A stretch of DNA of 64,000 nucleotides from Phenylobacterium sp. NIBR 498073. Lineage in GTDB: Bacteria > Pseudomonadota > Alphaproteobacteria > Caulobacterales > Caulobacteraceae. Every line of letters begins with the position of its first letter. The first letter of the stretch is position 1. The stretch spans positions 2,914,001-2,978,000 of the forward strand of contig NZ_CP114599.1 in the NCBI RefSeq assembly GCF_027286305.1, written 5' to 3'. Both the position numbers and the translations under genes were made by a program. Positions 1-10,664 of the stretch are shown piece after piece. Under the pieces are notes generated by a model, which was not told where the DNA came from, did no database searches, and saw nothing but the letters and a program-made list of their open reading frames with translations.

Positions 1-645
1 GAGAGCCATCGGGTCGTGGTCCAGGACCTCGCCCTTGAAGACCCACACCTTCACGCCGATGATGCCGTAGGTGGTCGAGGCCTCAGTCACGCCGTAGTCG
101 ATGTCGGCGCGGAGGGTGTGACGCGGAACGCGGCCCTCGTGATACGACTCGGTACGGGCGATTTCGGCGCCGCCCAGACGGCCGGCCACTTCGATGCGCA
201 TGCCCTTGGCGCCCAGACGCATCGCGCTTTGCAGCGAACGCTTCATGGCGCGACGGAAGGCGACGCGGCGCTCGAGCTGCTGGGCGATGTTCTCGGCCAC
301 CAGCTGGGCGTCGGTTTCCGGCTTGCGGATTTCGACGATGTTCAGATGAACTTCGCCTTCCGTGATCGCCGCCACGTCCTTGCGCAGCTTGTCGATGTCC
401 GCGCCCTTCTTGCCGATGATCACGCCGGGGCGCGCGGCATAGATGGTGATGCGGCACTTCTTGTGCGGACGCTCGATGATGATCCGCGAAACGCCGGCTT
501 GATACAGGCGCTTCTTCAGCTGCTTGCGGATCTTGATGTCCTCATGCAGGAGCTTGCCGTAGTCCGCCTTCTTGGCGAACCAGCGCGAGTCCCACGTGCG
601 GTTGATGCCGAGGCGAAGCCCGACCGGATTGACTTTCTGACCCAT
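1..645 (-). CDS. rpsC: 30S ribosomal protein S3 (3'-truncated by window)
   Basis: Small-subunit protein S3, which lines the mRNA entry tunnel. The first 215 codons are present from an ATG at 645; the C-terminus runs off base 1. The N-terminus begins [13 protein letters not shown] and the type II KH domain loop GVIIGKKG lies at residues 74-81, both diagnostic of S3. The ATG overlaps the TGA of the upstream L22 gene by one base, so translation is probably coupled. It is the last gene of the S10 operon visible here; rplP and later genes should follow to the left of base 1. Confidence 0.98.
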   Translation of the reverse strand, partial: MGQKVNPVGLRLGINRTWDSRWFAKKADYGKLLHEDIKIRKQLKKRLYQAGVSRIIIERPHKKCRITIYAARPGVIIGKKGADIDKLRKDVAAITEGEVHLNIVEIRKPETDAQLVAENIAQQLERRVAFRRAMKRSLQSAMRLGAKGMRIEVAGRLGGAEIARTESYHEGRVPRHTLRADIDYGVTEASTTYGIIGVKVWVFKGEVLDHDPMAL

Positions 646-1025
646 CAGGCGGCCTCACCCAATTCGCGGACCACAATGGTGATCTCGCTGAACGGCTTTT
701 CGATGCGCGAAGCACGGCCGCGAGCGCGGGCGGCGAAGCGCTTCATCACCAGGTTCTTGCCCACGAAGGCCTCGGCGACGACCAGGTTGTCGATGTCGAG
801 GTTGTGGTTGTTCTCGGCGTTCGAGATGGCCGAGTAGAGCGCCTTGCGCACATCGCGGGCGATGCGCTTGTGGCTGAACTCCAGCTCGTTGAGGGCGCGC
901 TGCACCTTCAGGCCGCGGATCGACTGAGCCACGAGGTTCAGCTTGCGCGGGCTGGTGCGCAGAGTCGTCACCTTGGCCATCGCCTCAACGCCGGTCAGGC
1001 GGCGTGCTTTAGCTTGCTTTGCCAT
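645..1025 (-). CDS. rplV: 50S ribosomal protein L22
   Basis: L22, 126 residues, a large-subunit protein whose extended hairpin lines the peptide exit tunnel. The core [17 protein letters not shown] and the C-terminal segment [17 protein letters not shown] are typical. A short N-terminal extension rich in Lys/Arg/Ala precedes the core. It lies two bases after rpsS and overlaps rpsC by one base, inside the S10 operon. The end of the exit-tunnel hairpin is where macrolide-resistance changes occur in other species; nothing unusual is visible there. Confidence 0.97.
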   Translation of the reverse strand: MAKQAKARRLTGVEAMAKVTTLRTSPRKLNLVAQSIRGLKVQRALNELEFSHKRIARDVRKALYSAISNAENNHNLDIDNLVVAEAFVGKNLVMKRFAARARGRASRIEKPFSEITIVVRELGEAA

Positions 1026-1027
1026 GG

Positions 1028-1306
1028 TTACTTCCTCTTGGCCTTCTTGTCGGCCGCGTGGCCAGGGAAGTACCGGGTCGGAGCGAACTCACCGAGCTTC
1101 ATGCCGACCATGTCTTCGCTGATCAGCACCGGAACGTGCTTCTGGCCGTTGTGGACGCCGAACGTCAGGCCGACGAACTGCGGCATGATGGTCGAGCGGC
1201 GCGACCAGGTCTTGATGACGTCCTTGCGGCCGGACGACAGAGCGTTGTCGGCCTTCTTGAGGAGGTATCCGTCGACGAACGGACCTTTCCAGACAGAACG
1301 GGTCAT
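1028..1306 (-). CDS. rpsS: 30S ribosomal protein S19
   Basis: S19, 92 residues, binds the 30S head together with S13. It begins [16 protein letters not shown] and contains [18 protein letters not shown] and [15 protein letters not shown] sequence (here [16 protein letters not shown]), the usual S19 signatures, at normal length. It sits three bases after rplB and two bases before rplV in the S10 operon. Confidence 0.97.
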   Translation of the reverse strand: MTRSVWKGPFVDGYLLKKADNALSSGRKDVIKTWSRRSTIMPQFVGLTFGVHNGQKHVPVLISEDMVGMKLGEFAPTRYFPGHAADKKAKRK

Positions 1307-1309
1307 GGC

Positions 1310-2146
1310 TTAGCGAGCCTTCCGAGCGTGGCGAGAACGGATGATGTACTTATCCGTCGTCTTGTTAGAACGGGTCTTCGAACCCTTGGTCGGCTTGCCC
1401 CACGGGGTGACCGGGTGGCGACCGCCCGAGGTGCGGCCTTCACCGCCGCCGTGCGGGTGATCGACCGGGTTCATGACGACGCCGCGGACGTGCGGGCGGA
1501 AGCCCATGTGACGCTTGCGGCCGGCCTTGCCGAGGACCTGGTTCATGTGGTCCTGGTTCGACACGGCGCCGACGGTGGCCATGCAGCTGTCCTGCACCAT
1601 CCGCAGTTCGCCCGAGCCCAGACGGATCTGAGCGTAGCCGGCGTCGCGGCCGACCAGCTGGGCGTAGGCTCCAGCCGAACGAGCAAGCTGGCCGCCCTTG
1701 AGGGGCTTCAGCTCGATGTTGTGGATGATGGTGCCGATCGGCATGCCGCGCAGCGGCATGGCGTTGCCCGGCTTCACGTCGGCCTTCTCGGCGGCGATGA
1801 CGACGTCACCGGCCTTCAGGCGTTGCGGAGCCAGGATGTAGGCCAGTTCGCCGTCCTCATACTTGATGAGGGCGATGAACGCCGTGCGGTTCGGGTCGTA
1901 CTCAAGACGCTCGACCGTGGCCGGCATGTCGAACTTGCGACGCTTGAAGTCGACCTTGCGGTACAGGCGCTTGGCGCCGCCGCCGCGGAAGCGGACGGCA
2001 ATGCGGCCACCGCCGCCACGACCGCCCGACTTGGTCAGGCCTTCGACGAGCGACTTGATCGGGCCGCCCTTGTGCAGGTCGGACTTGTCGACCAGCACGA
2101 GGCCGCGACGGCCCGGCGAGGTCGGTTTGAATTGCTTCAGAGCCAT
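1310..2146 (-). CDS. rplB: 50S ribosomal protein L2
   Basis: L2, 278 residues, needed for subunit association and close to the peptidyl transferase centre. The hallmark HPHGGGEG motif starts near residue 230 and is intact, followed by the basic tail ending RSRHARKAR. Length is normal for bacteria. It lies in the order rplW-rplB-rpsS of the S10 operon with only a few bases on either side. Confidence 0.98.
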   Translation of the reverse strand: MALKQFKPTSPGRRGLVLVDKSDLHKGGPIKSLVEGLTKSGGRGGGGRIAVRFRGGGAKRLYRKVDFKRRKFDMPATVERLEYDPNRTAFIALIKYEDGELAYILAPQRLKAGDVVIAAEKADVKPGNAMPLRGMPIGTIIHNIELKPLKGGQLARSAGAYAQLVGRDAGYAQIRLGSGELRMVQDSCMATVGAVSNQDHMNQVLGKAGRKRHMGFRPHVRGVVMNPVDHPHGGGEGRTSGGRHPVTPWGKPTKGSKTRSNKTTDKYIIRSRHARKAR

Positions 2147-2150
2147 CGAA

Positions 2151-2450
2151 CTAGAGCCCCGTGGTGATGTCGATCGACTGGCCTTCGGCCAGGGTCACGA
2201 CAGCTTTCTTGACGTCCGAGCGACGGCCCGGACGGCCGCGGAAACGCTTGGTCTTGCCCTTCACCACCAGGGTGTTGACCTTGGTGACGTTGACCTTGAA
2301 CAGCGCTTCGACAGCGGCGGCGATTTCATCCTTGGTCGCATCGTTGGCGACGCGGAAGACGACCTTGTTCTGCTCCGAGAGCAGCGTGGCCTTTTCCGTG
2401 ATCACCGGCGACAGGATGGCGTCGTAGTGGCGGGCGACGGGGTCGGCCAT
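2151..2450 (-). CDS. rplW: 50S ribosomal protein L23
   Basis: L23, 99 residues, sits at the peptide exit and docks SRP and trigger factor. The start reads [22 protein letters not shown], and [18 protein letters not shown] forms the rRNA-binding loop. The ATG overlaps the TAA of rplD (TAATG), as expected for coupled operon genes. Confidence 0.96.
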   Translation of the reverse strand: MADPVARHYDAILSPVITEKATLLSEQNKVVFRVANDATKDEIAAAVEALFKVNVTKVNTLVVKGKTKRFRGRPGRRSDVKKAVVTLAEGQSIDITTGL

Positions 2451-3088
2451 TACGCAGCTTCCTTCTCAGCAAAGCGCGCGTTGATCGCTTCAACCGCGTC
2501 CTTGGTCAGGACCAGGGTCTTGCGACGCAGCACGTCGTAGACGTTCAGGCCGGCGTTCGGCAGCACATCCACGTTCGGGATGTTGCGAGCGGCCATCGCG
2601 AAGTTCGCGTCGACCTCAGCACCGGCGATGACCAGCGCGTTCTTCAGGCCGATCTTGTCGAAGTTGGCGCGCAGAGCCGAGGTCTTCACCTCGGTCAGCG
2701 CCACGCTGTCGACGACCACCAGCGCGCCCGACTTGACCTTCGAGGACAGCGCGTGGCGCAGGGCCAGGGCGCGGAACTTCTTGGTCAGGTCGAAGGCGTG
2801 GCTGCGCACGACCGGCCCGTGGGCCTTGGCGCCGCCGACGAACTGGGCCGCACGGCGCGAACCGTGACGGGCGCCGCCGGTGCCCTTCTGCTTGTACATC
2901 TTCTTGCCCGTACGAGAGACCTCGTTGCGGACCTGGATCTTGTGGGTGCCGGCGCGGCGCTTGGCGAGCTGCCAAGTGACCATGCGCTGCAGGATGTCCC
3001 CACGGATCTCGTCGATGCCGAAGACGGCGTCGGACAGTTCGATCGAACCGCCCTTCCCGCCGTCGAGTTTGATGACGTCGAGTTTCAT
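2450..3088 (-). CDS. rplD: 50S ribosomal protein L4
   Basis: L4, 212 residues. The extended loop with [24 protein letters not shown] reaches the exit tunnel and is well conserved. In E. coli L4 also represses its own operon by acting on the S10 leader; whether that happens here is unknown. It overlaps both neighbours by one base (rplC upstream, rplW downstream), a tightly coupled arrangement. Confidence 0.97.
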   Translation of the reverse strand: MKLDVIKLDGGKGGSIELSDAVFGIDEIRGDILQRMVTWQLAKRRAGTHKIQVRNEVSRTGKKMYKQKGTGGARHGSRRAAQFVGGAKAHGPVVRSHAFDLTKKFRALALRHALSSKVKSGALVVVDSVALTEVKTSALRANFDKIGLKNALVIAGAEVDANFAMAARNIPNVDVLPNAGLNVYDVLRRKTLVLTKDAVEAINARFAEKEAA

Positions 3089-3846
3089 TACTGTTCTTCG
3101 CCCCCAGCTTCGGCCGGAGCCTCTTCCACCGCAGGCGTCTCAGCAGCGGCCGGAGCCGCAGCCGCCTGGCCAGCCTTACGGAAGCCGCCCGGGACCGGAG
3201 CTTCAGCCGGACGAGCCGACTTCACCGCGTCGCGGATCTTCACGTAGGTGCCCTCGGTGCCGGGCACGGAGCCCTTCACGAGGATCAGGCCACGCTCGGC
3301 GTCGACCTTCCAGACGGTGACGTTGAGGGTGGTGACGGTCTCTTGGCCGAGATGGCCGGCCATCTTCTTGTTCTTGAAGGTCTTGCCCGGATCCTGGCGG
3401 TTACCGGTCGAACCATGGGCCCGGTGCGAAACCGAGACGCCGTGGGTCGCGCGCATGCCGCCGAAGTTCCAGCGCTTCATGGCGCCGGCGAAACCCTTAC
3501 CGACCGTGAGGGCGGTGACGTCGACCTTTTGGCCGGCGACGAAGTGGTCAGCGGTGAACTCCGCGCCGACTTCGATCAGGTTCTCTTCGGTCACGCGGAA
3601 TTCCGCGACTTCGCGCTTCGGCTCGACCTGAGCCTTGGCGAAGTGGCCGCGCAGGGCCTTCGAAGTGTTCTTGGCCTTCTTGGCGCCAGCACCGAGCTGG
3701 AGAGCCACATAGCCGTCTTTGTCCTGGGTGCGCTGACCCGTGACCTGGCAGCCGTCGAGGCTGAGCACGGTCACCGGAACATGGACGCCGCCTTCATCGA
3801 AGAAGCGAGCCATACCCAGTTTCTTGGCGATCACGCCGGTACGCAT
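3088..3846 (-). CDS. rplC: 50S ribosomal protein L3 with Ala/Glu-rich tail
   Basis: L3, 252 residues, one of the first proteins to assemble on 23S rRNA. The fingerprint [20 protein letters not shown] includes the Gln normally methylated by PrmB. The protein is about 40 residues longer than the E. coli protein (209) because of a low-complexity C-terminal tail rich in Ala, Pro and Glu, ending EAGGEEQ. Such acidic tails are inferred to be disordered and surface exposed. It follows rpsJ by 14 bases. Confidence 0.97.
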   Translation of the reverse strand: MRTGVIAKKLGMARFFDEGGVHVPVTVLSLDGCQVTGQRTQDKDGYVALQLGAGAKKAKNTSKALRGHFAKAQVEPKREVAEFRVTEENLIEVGAEFTADHFVAGQKVDVTALTVGKGFAGAMKRWNFGGMRATHGVSVSHRAHGSTGNRQDPGKTFKNKKMAGHLGQETVTTLNVTVWKVDAERGLILVKGSVPGTEGTYVKIRDAVKSARPAEAPVPGGFRKAGQAAAAPAAAETPAVEEAPAEAGGEEQ

Positions 3847-3860
3847 CGACCGATCCCCTC

Positions 3861-4169
3861 TTAAAGCTTGATCTCGACGTCCACGCCGGCGGACAGGTCG
3901 AGCTTCATGAGCGCGTCCACGGTCTGCGGGGTGGGGTCGACGATATCGAGCACGCGCTTGTGCGTGCGGATTTCGAACTGCTCGCGCGACTTCTTATCGA
4001 CGTGCGGCGAGCGGTTGACGGTGAATTTTTCGATTTGCGTCGGCAGGGGGATAGGCCCCCGGACGGTCGCGCCGGTGCGCTTAGCCGTATTGACGATCTC
4101 GCGTGTGGAATGGTCCAGCACGCGGTGATCGAAGGCTTTGAGCCGGATGCGGATGTTCTGACGATCCAT
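3861..4169 (-). CDS. rpsJ: 30S ribosomal protein S10 (NusE)
   Basis: S10, 102 residues, a 30S head protein that also acts as NusE in transcription antitermination together with NusB and NusG. It begins [19 protein letters not shown] and contains [32 protein letters not shown] sequence, standard for the family. It is the first gene of the S10 operon, preceded by a leader of about 240 bases and a clear promoter. Confidence 0.98.
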   Translation of the reverse strand: MDRQNIRIRLKAFDHRVLDHSTREIVNTAKRTGATVRGPIPLPTQIEKFTVNRSPHVDKKSREQFEIRTHKRVLDIVDPTPQTVDALMKLDLSAGVDVEIKL

Positions 4170-4416
4170 ATCGCTCTTTAGTTTCCCCTACAGACGGCGG
4201 TCCGTCCGCGTGACTTTGACCATTTCAAAGACCAACCCGAACGCCTCAAGAGACGCTCGTACGCGTAAGTCCGCAAAAACGACGTGAGCCCACGCGAACA
4301 GTTCGCGAGGGCCCTGCCCGAAAGCTCCGATTTCCACCGGTTTTCGAGCCGTTCTGCGAACCGCGTCTGTGCTTCAAATCACTTCGAAGCACACAGCCGG
4401 TCCAACAGGAGGCGCG
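4170..4416 (-). promoter_or_regulatory. structured 5' leader of the S10 operon
   Basis: This untranslated stretch lies between the promoter at 4417-4445 and rpsJ. Two hairpins can be read in the minus-strand RNA: arms at 4368-4375 and 4386-4393 (TGTGCTTC / GAAGCACA), close to the expected start of transcription, and arms at 4214-4219 and 4225-4230 (CTTTGA / TCAAAG) near the gene. In E. coli the S10 leader mediates control by L4. A regulatory role here is inference; there is no recognised homology to the E. coli leader. Confidence 0.45.
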
Positions 4417-4445
4417 TCTATACGTGGGTGACTCGCCCGCGTCAA
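4417..4445 (-). promoter_or_regulatory. S10 operon promoter (housekeeping sigma type)
   Basis: On the minus strand TTGACG (4445-4440) is followed after exactly 17 bases by TATAGA (4422-4417), close to consensus for -35 and -10 boxes. It points at rpsJ. The insertion sequence ends only about 31 bases upstream of the -35 box, so the core promoter survives, but anything upstream such as an UP-like element has been replaced by IS sequence. Confidence 0.75.
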
Positions 4446-4476
4446 GACTTGCCGGTACGGCGGGGCCCTGCCCTAG

Positions 4477-5314
4477 GGTCTGTACTCAATAGGGTCTAGC
4501 GCGGCGTTGGCGTTGCTGATTCAAGGATTCCGGAAGGAGCCTTGGATATGGCGAAGCAGGTTCAGTGGCTTAGCGACGAAGAATGGGCTCGGATCGAGCC
4601 GTTGCTTCCGCGAGGTCGTAAGGGCGCCCATCGGGTGGATGATCGCCGGGTGATCTCGGGCATTGTCCATATGCTGAAGAGCGGAGCTCGCTGGCGCGAT
4701 TGCCCACCGGAGTTCGGGCCCTACACGACCGTCTACAACCGTTTCAACCGCTGGAGCCGCCAGGGGCTCTGGCTGCAGATGTTTGAGGCGCTGACGGGCC
4801 ACACCGGCATCTATGGCGCGGCGATCGACGCTACCCACGTCAGGGCGCACCGGTCGGCGGCGGGCGCAAAAGGGGGGCCTTCCTCCAAGCCATAGGCCGC
4901 TCGCGTGGGGGCCGCACCACCAAGATCCATGGCCTGGTCGACGAGCGCGGCCGGCCCAGGGTGCTGCTGCTCAGCGCCGGAAACATCAACGACATCAGCA
5001 TGGCTCACGCCCTGATCCAGGCCACAGGCCCCTTCCAGAAGCTCCTGGCTGACAAAGGCTACGACGCCGACCATCTGCGCAGGCGGCTCGCCGAGCGCGG
5101 GGCCGAGGCGGTGATCCCTTCCACCACCTCTCGCCGAACTCCAATCCCCTACGACGCCAACGCCTATAAGGACCGAAACCGCGTCGAGCGCATGTGGTGC
5201 AGGCTAAAAGACTTCCGACGCATCGCTACCCGCTACGACAAGCTCGCAAGGAACTACCTCTCGGCCGTCCTGCTCGCCGCAACCTACGCATACTGGCTCA
5301 ATTGAGTCCGGACC
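4477..5314 (+). mobile_element. IS5-family (IS427-type) insertion sequence, copy 1
   Basis: An 838-base element with imperfect terminal inverted repeats: the left end reads GGTCTGTACTCAATAG and the right end, reversed, GGTCCGGACTCAATTG (13 of 16 matching). It is flanked by CTAG on both sides (4473-4476 and 5315-5318), consistent with a duplicated CTAG target, or a TA duplication inside it. It carries a two-frame DDE transposase joined by a -1 frameshift. A copy that looks identical lies at 48810-49647. The right-hand CTAG contains the stop codon of the neighbouring DUF2807 gene. Confidence 0.93.
4548..5305 (+). CDS. IS5-family DDE transposase, two frames with programmed -1 frameshift
   Basis: The first frame starts at ATG 4548 (MAKQVQWLSDEEW), eight bases after a GGAG Shine-Dalgarno, and stops at 4895. 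The second frame lies one base back and ends at 5305. The junction contains AAAAGGGGGG at 4868-4877; a -1 slip there gives a fused protein of about 252 residues. The catalytic Asp of DATHVRAHRSAAGAK is before the slip, the second Asp in LLADKGYDAD and the Glu in RNRVERMWCRLKDFRRIATRYDK after it. All three are intact, so the element looks active rather than broken. The product cuts and reinserts the element. Confidence 0.9.
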
Positions 5315-6142
5315 CTAGCCGATCACCACCTCGCCGGATCCGACGACCGCCTTGGACACCGCGCCCTTGACCGCCTTCACCTTGACGTCGCCGGACCCGG
5401 CGATCCGCGCCTTAAGCGAGTCCGCGGGGCCATCGACCGTCACGCCGCCAGCGCCGGCTACCGATACGGTCATCGCCCCGACCCGGCCGCCGGCGATTTT
5501 CACGTCGCCGGAACCGGCGATCTTCACGTCCAGCGGTCCCTCGAGCGAGGCGGTCCAGACATCGCCTGAGCCGGCCAGGTTCACGTCCATCGGTCCCTTG
5601 ACCGCTTGGGTTCTGATATCGCCGGAGCCGGCGACGCGCAGGTGGGCGCGCCCGACGCTGCCGACATAGGTGTCGCCCGATCCGGCCTGGTTGAGCTTGA
5701 GCTCGCCGGCGACGTTGGCGACTGTCCAGTCTCCGCACCCGGCATTGGACAGCTGGAGGCTCGCCGACTTGCCGACCGTCCCGAACACCGCTCCGCCGCT
5801 ATCCAGATTCACGTCGCGGGGGGCGCGGATCACCACCTGCGGCATATTCGCATAGGCGATCGTCCCGAGCCCGGCGACGTTGACCGACGCGCGGCCCGCC
5901 TCGCCTTCGCAGCTGCGGATCTTGCGATTGAGGCCCCCGTCGATGACGACCTTGCCGCCGGCGGTCCGGACCTGCAGCGGCAGCTGAGGGTGGCTCGACA
6001 GGAACTCGACCTTGATGTCGCTGCGCGCTTCCGGAATCACCGTGACCCGAACGACGGCGTCCTTGATCTCGACAGACTGCGCGTGCGCCGCGCTCGCCGC
6101 CACCCCCGCCCCGAGCCCGAGAATGATCATCGGAAGACGCAT
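5315..6142 (-). CDS. exported GIN-domain protein (DUF2807)
   Basis: 275 residues with a signal peptide (cleavage expected after AHA, near residue 21) and a good GGAGG before the ATG. The body resembles the head GIN domain family (DUF2807, putative autotransporter adhesin), predicted to form a right-handed beta helix. A ladder of AGSGD-type turns recurs about every 19 residues, at 134, 153, 171, 190, 209, 229, 248 and 267. Function is unknown; a surface or periplasmic role is inferred. The gene lies between tuf and rpsJ, an unusual place. Its TAG stop lies inside the CTAG where the IS inserted, so the coding sequence is intact. Confidence 0.82.
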   Translation of the reverse strand: MRLPMIILGLGAGVAASAAHAQSVEIKDAVVRVTVIPEARSDIKVEFLSSHPQLPLQVRTAGGKVVIDGGLNRKIRSCEGEAGRASVNVAGLGTIAYANMPQVVIRAPRDVNLDSGGAVFGTVGKSASLQLSNAGCGDWTVANVAGELKLNQAGSGDTYVGSVGRAHLRVAGSGDIRTQAVKGPMDVNLAGSGDVWTASLEGPLDVKIAGSGDVKIAGGRVGAMTVSVAGAGGVTVDGPADSLKARIAGSGDVKVKAVKGAVSKAVVGSGEVVIG

Positions 6143-6254
6143 GTCTTTCCTCCGTCTAGCTGAACAACCTTGGTGCGAACGGTAGGCCCGGGCGCCGCAC
6201 CGGTCAGCTTAATTCCGGGTCATGACTTCGCCGTCATGCGCCCGCCATCCGGTC

Positions 6255-6289
6255 AAAGAAAAGGCCGCCGAGGTTTCCCTCGGCGGCCT
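6255..6289 (-). terminator. tuf-1 intrinsic terminator
   Basis: On the minus strand a perfect 12-bp stem (AGGCCGCCGAGG / CCTCGGCGGCCT, arms 6262-6273 and 6278-6289) with a GAAA tetraloop is followed by TTTTCTTT. It lies 35 bases after the tuf stop, ends the str operon and isolates the DUF2807 gene. The same hairpin follows the second tuf copy. Confidence 0.92.
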
Positions 6290-6323
6290 GATCTCTAGGT
6301 CTGTCGACCGTGGCTTAGATCGC

Positions 6324-7514
<1,191 letters not shown>

Positions 7515-7566
7515 TTCAAGCTCCAGCCCTGTTTGGGCTTGTCCTCTAAACTAGGGTTGGGGGCCC

Positions 7567-7627
7567 GGACGACCTCCGAGGAGATCGTCCAAACTCTTCT
7601 TCGAACGTTCTTCCGAGGAAGAACGTT
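7567..7627 (-). other. two tandem hairpins between fusA and tuf
   Basis: The first hairpin has a perfect 10-bp stem with a 4-base loop (AACGTTCTTC / GAAGAACGTT, arms 7604-7613 and 7618-7627) and includes part of the fusA TAA stop. The second, at 7567-7589, pairs GGACGA with TCGTCC plus an inner CTCC/GGAG. Neither is followed by a T tract, so they are not simple terminators. They could protect or process the mRNA, or set the fusA to tuf ratio; this is inference. Confidence 0.6.
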
Positions 7628-9704
7628 ACGCGTACTTCTTGATCACTTCGTCGGCGACGTGTTGCGGCACCGGGTCGTAGTGGTCGTACTGCATGGTGAA
7701 CTGAGCGCGGCCCTGCGACATGCCCCGGAGGGTGTTCACGTAGCCGAACATGTTCGCCAGCGGGACGAACGCGTTCACGACGATCGCGTTGCCGCGAGTG
7801 TCCTGGCCCTGGATCATGCCGCGGCGGCCGTTCAGGTCGCCGATGACCGAACCCAGGTACTCTTCCGGGGTCACGACCTCGACGGCCATGATCGGTTCGA
7901 GCAGCTTCGGGGCGCCCTTTTCGCGCAGTTCCTTGAACGCCGCGCGGGCGGCGATTTCGAAGGCCAGCACGCTGGAGTCGACGTCGTGGTACTTGCCGTC
8001 GGTCAGGGTCGCCTTGAAGTCGATCAGCGGGAAGCCGGCCAGCAGGCCGTTGTCCTTGACCGATTCCAGGCCCTTCTCGACGCCCGGAATATATTCCTTC
8101 GGCACCGCGCCGCCGACGATCGCGCTTTCGAACACGAAGCCCGAACCCGGCTCGCCCGGCTCGAAGGTGATCATGACGCGGGCGAACTGGCCCGTACCGC
8201 CGGTCTGCTTCTTGTGGGTGTAGTCGATCTCGGCCTTCTTACCCAGGCTTTCGCGATAGGCCACCTGCGGCGCGCCGATGTTGGCCTCGACCTTGTAGGT
8301 GCGCTTCAGGATGTCGATCTTGATGTCCAGGTGCAGTTCACCCATGCCCTTCAGGATCGTCTGGCCGGACTCGAAGTCGGTCGAAACGGTGAAAGACGGA
8401 TCTTCGGCGGCCAGCTTGGCCAGGGCGACGCCCAGCTTTTCCTGGTCGGCCTTCGACTTCGGCTCGACGGCGATTTCGATAACCGGGGCCGGGAACTCCA
8501 TCCGCTCCAGGATCACCGGCGACTTGGTCGGATCGCAGAGGGTGTCCCCGGTGCGGGTTTCCTTCAGGCCAGCCAGGGCGACGATGTCGCCGGCGAAGGC
8601 TTCCTTGATGTCCTCGCGGTTGTTCGAGTGCATCTGCAGCATGCGGCCGACGCGCTCTTTCTTGTCACGCGTCGAGTTCATCAGGCTCATGCCGGTTTCG
8701 AGCTTGCCCGAATAGATGCGGCAGAAAGTCAGCGAGCCGACGAAGGGGTCGTCCATGATCTTGAACGCCAGAACCGACAGCGGCTCGTCGTCCGAGGCCT
8801 TGCGGACGACCGGCTCTTCCGTGCGGAAGTCGATGCCCGGGGTCGGCGGGATGTCCAGCGGCGACGGCAGGTAGTCGACGACGGCGTCGAGCAGCGGCTG
8901 CACGCCCTTGTTCTTGAACGCCGAACCGCAGAGGATCGGGTAGAACGCGCCGGTCAGAACGGCCTTGCGGAGGCACTTCTTGATGGTTTCTTCCGACGGC
9001 TCTTCGCCGCCCAGATAGGCTTCCATCGCGTCGTCATCGAGTTCGACGGCGTTTTCGATCAGGTACTGGCGGGCGGCCGCAGCGGCGTCGGCCAGGTCGG
9101 CCGGAATTTCGCGCTCGTCGGCGGCGGCGCCGACCGTGTCGGTTTCCCAGACCAGGGCCTTCATGGTGACCAGGTCGATCACGCCCTTCAGGTTCGATTC
9201 CGAACCGATCGGCAGCTGGATCGGCACGGCCTTCGCGCCCAGGCGGTCGCGGATGGACTCGACGGACTTCTCGAAGTCAGCGCCGATCTTGTCCATCTTG
9301 TTGACGAACACGATCCGCGGAACGTTGTACTTGTCGGCCTGACGCCAGACGGTTTCGGTCTGCGGTTCGACGCCGGCGTTCCCGTCCAGCACCGTCACCG
9401 CGCCGTCGAGCACGCGCAGCGAACGCTCGACTTCGATCGTGAAGTCGACGTGGCCGGGGGTGTCGATGATGTTGAGACGCTTGCCCTTCCAGAAGGCCGT
9501 CGTCGCGGCGGACGTGATCGTGATGCCGCGTTCCTGCTCCTGGTCCATCCAGTCCATGGTCGAGGCGCCGTCGTGCGTCTCACCCATTTTGTGGTTCTTG
9601 CCGGTGTAGAACAGAATCCGCTCGGTCGTCGTCGTCTTACCGGCGTCGATGTGCGCCATGATGCCGAAGTTGCGGTAGTCTTCGATTTTGTGCGTGCGGG
9701 GCAT
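7626..9704 (-). CDS. fusA: elongation factor G
   Basis: EF-G, 692 residues, the GTPase that drives ribosomal translocation and, with RRF, recycling. The P-loop AHIDAGKT is at residues 17-24, DTPGH at 81-85 and NKMDK follows. Domain II to V sequences are present to the end. Length is normal. It is the third gene of the str operon, separated from rpsG by 102 bases that hold a strong hairpin. Confidence 0.99.
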   Translation of the reverse strand: MPRTHKIEDYRNFGIMAHIDAGKTTTTERILFYTGKNHKMGETHDGASTMDWMDQEQERGITITSAATTAFWKGKRLNIIDTPGHVDFTIEVERSLRVLDGAVTVLDGNAGVEPQTETVWRQADKYNVPRIVFVNKMDKIGADFEKSVESIRDRLGAKAVPIQLPIGSESNLKGVIDLVTMKALVWETDTVGAAADEREIPADLADAAAAARQYLIENAVELDDDAMEAYLGGEEPSEETIKKCLRKAVLTGAFYPILCGSAFKNKGVQPLLDAVVDYLPSPLDIPPTPGIDFRTEEPVVRKASDDEPLSVLAFKIMDDPFVGSLTFCRIYSGKLETGMSLMNSTRDKKERVGRMLQMHSNNREDIKEAFAGDIVALAGLKETRTGDTLCDPTKSPVILERMEFPAPVIEIAVEPKSKADQEKLGVALAKLAAEDPSFTVSTDFESGQTILKGMGELHLDIKIDILKRTYKVEANIGAPQVAYRESLGKKAEIDYTHKKQTGGTGQFARVMITFEPGEPGSGFVFESAIVGGAVPKEYIPGVEKGLESVKDNGLLAGFPLIDFKATLTDGKYHDVDSSVLAFEIAARAAFKELREKGAPKLLEPIMAVEVVTPEEYLGSVIGDLNGRRGMIQGQDTRGNAIVVNAFVPLANMFGYVNTLRGMSQGRAQFTMQYDHYDPVPQHVADEVIKKYA

Positions 9705-9750
9705 AGCGGAAGCTCTGCTGGAGATGGGCGTTCTGGAGTAGCTGAACGAA

Positions 9751-9785
9751 CGGCGCGGGCGGTTTAACTCAAACCGCCCGCGCCG
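9751..9785 (-). other. 15-bp intercistronic hairpin between rpsG and fusA
   Basis: A perfect 15-bp inverted repeat (arms CGGCGCGGGCGGTTT at 9751-9765 and its complement at 9771-9785, loop of 5). No T run follows on either strand. In E. coli the S7 autoregulatory site lies between rpsL and rpsG; here those two genes are only 12 bases apart and the structure lies after rpsG instead. An mRNA-stability or attenuation role is inferred. Confidence 0.6.
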
Positions 9786-9806
9786 GAAAGCGATGGATGC
9801 CGGGTC

Positions 9807-10280
9807 TTACCAGCGGTAGTGCGAGAAGGCGCGGTTCGCCTCGGCCATCTTGTGCGTGTCTTCACGCTTCTTGACGGCCGTGCCACGGTTCGAAGAAGCG
9901 TCCAGCAGTTCGCCGGCCAGCTTTTCGGTCATGGTGTTTTCACCGCGCTTGCGGGCGGCAGTCACCAGCCAGCGGATGGCCAGCGCCTTGCGGCGGTCCG
10001 GACGCACTTCGACCGGCACCTGGTAGGTGGCGCCGCCGACGCGGCGCGAACGGACTTCGATACCGGGAGCGACGTTTTCCAGGGCCGCGTGGAACGTTTC
10101 CAGCGGGGTCTGGTCCTTGCGCTTGGCTTCCAGGATATCAAAGGCGCCGTAGAGGATGTTCTCAGCGACGGCTTTTTTGCCTTCGTACATCACGTAGTTC
10201 ATGAACTTCGTGACGGTGAGGTCTCCGAACTTGGGATCCGGCAGGACTTCACGTTTATCGGCGCGACGACGACGGGACAT
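9807..10280 (-). CDS. rpsG: 30S ribosomal protein S7
   Basis: S7, 157 residues, primary binder of the 3' major domain of 16S rRNA. It begins [20 protein letters not shown] and has [28 protein letters not shown] sequence, then ends [13 protein letters not shown], all standard. It follows rpsL by 12 bases within the str operon. Confidence 0.98.
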   Translation of the reverse strand: MSRRRRADKREVLPDPKFGDLTVTKFMNYVMYEGKKAVAENILYGAFDILEAKRKDQTPLETFHAALENVAPGIEVRSRRVGGATYQVPVEVRPDRRKALAIRWLVTAARKRGENTMTEKLAGELLDASSNRGTAVKKREDTHKMAEANRAFSHYRW

Positions 10281-10292
10281 TCTTCTTATTCC

Positions 10293-10664
10293 TTACTTCG
10301 GACGCTTGGCGCCGTAGAGCGAACGACGCTGCTTGCGGTCCTTGACCCCTTGGGTGTCGAGCACGCCGCGCAGGATGTGGTAGCGGACACCCGGAAGGTC
10401 CTTCACCCGGCCGCCGCGGATAAGCACAACGGAGTGCTCCTGCAGGTTATGACCTTCGCCGGGGATGTAGCACACCGCTTCGATGCCGGTGGTCAGACGC
10501 ACCTTGGCGACCTTACGAAGCGCGGAGTTCGGCTTCTTCGGGGTCGTCGTATAGACGCGGGTGCAAACGCCGCGGCGTTGCGGGCAGCCCTTCAGGGCCG
10601 GCACCTTGTTGCGCGACGGCTTGTCCTGCCGAGGCTTGCGGATGAGCTGGTTGACTGTAGGCAT
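10293..10664 (-). CDS. rpsL: 30S ribosomal protein S12
   Basis: S12, 123 residues, at the decoding centre. The streptomycin-determining stretches are in the sensitive wild-type form: [17 protein letters not shown] and [14 protein letters not shown]. It is the first gene of the str operon and its promoter should lie in 10665-10998. Confidence 0.98.
   Translation of the reverse strand: MPTVNQLIRKPRQDKPSRNKVPALKGCPQRRGVCTRVYTTTPKKPNSALRKVAKVRLTTGIEAVCYIPGEGHNLQEHSVVLIRGGRVKDLPGVRYHILRGVLDTQGVKDRKQRRSLYGAKRPK

Noticed and set aside
4548..5305. Transposase as a broken pseudogene
   Set aside because: Both copies carry the same slip site and intact catalytic residues, so the split fits programmed frameshifting.
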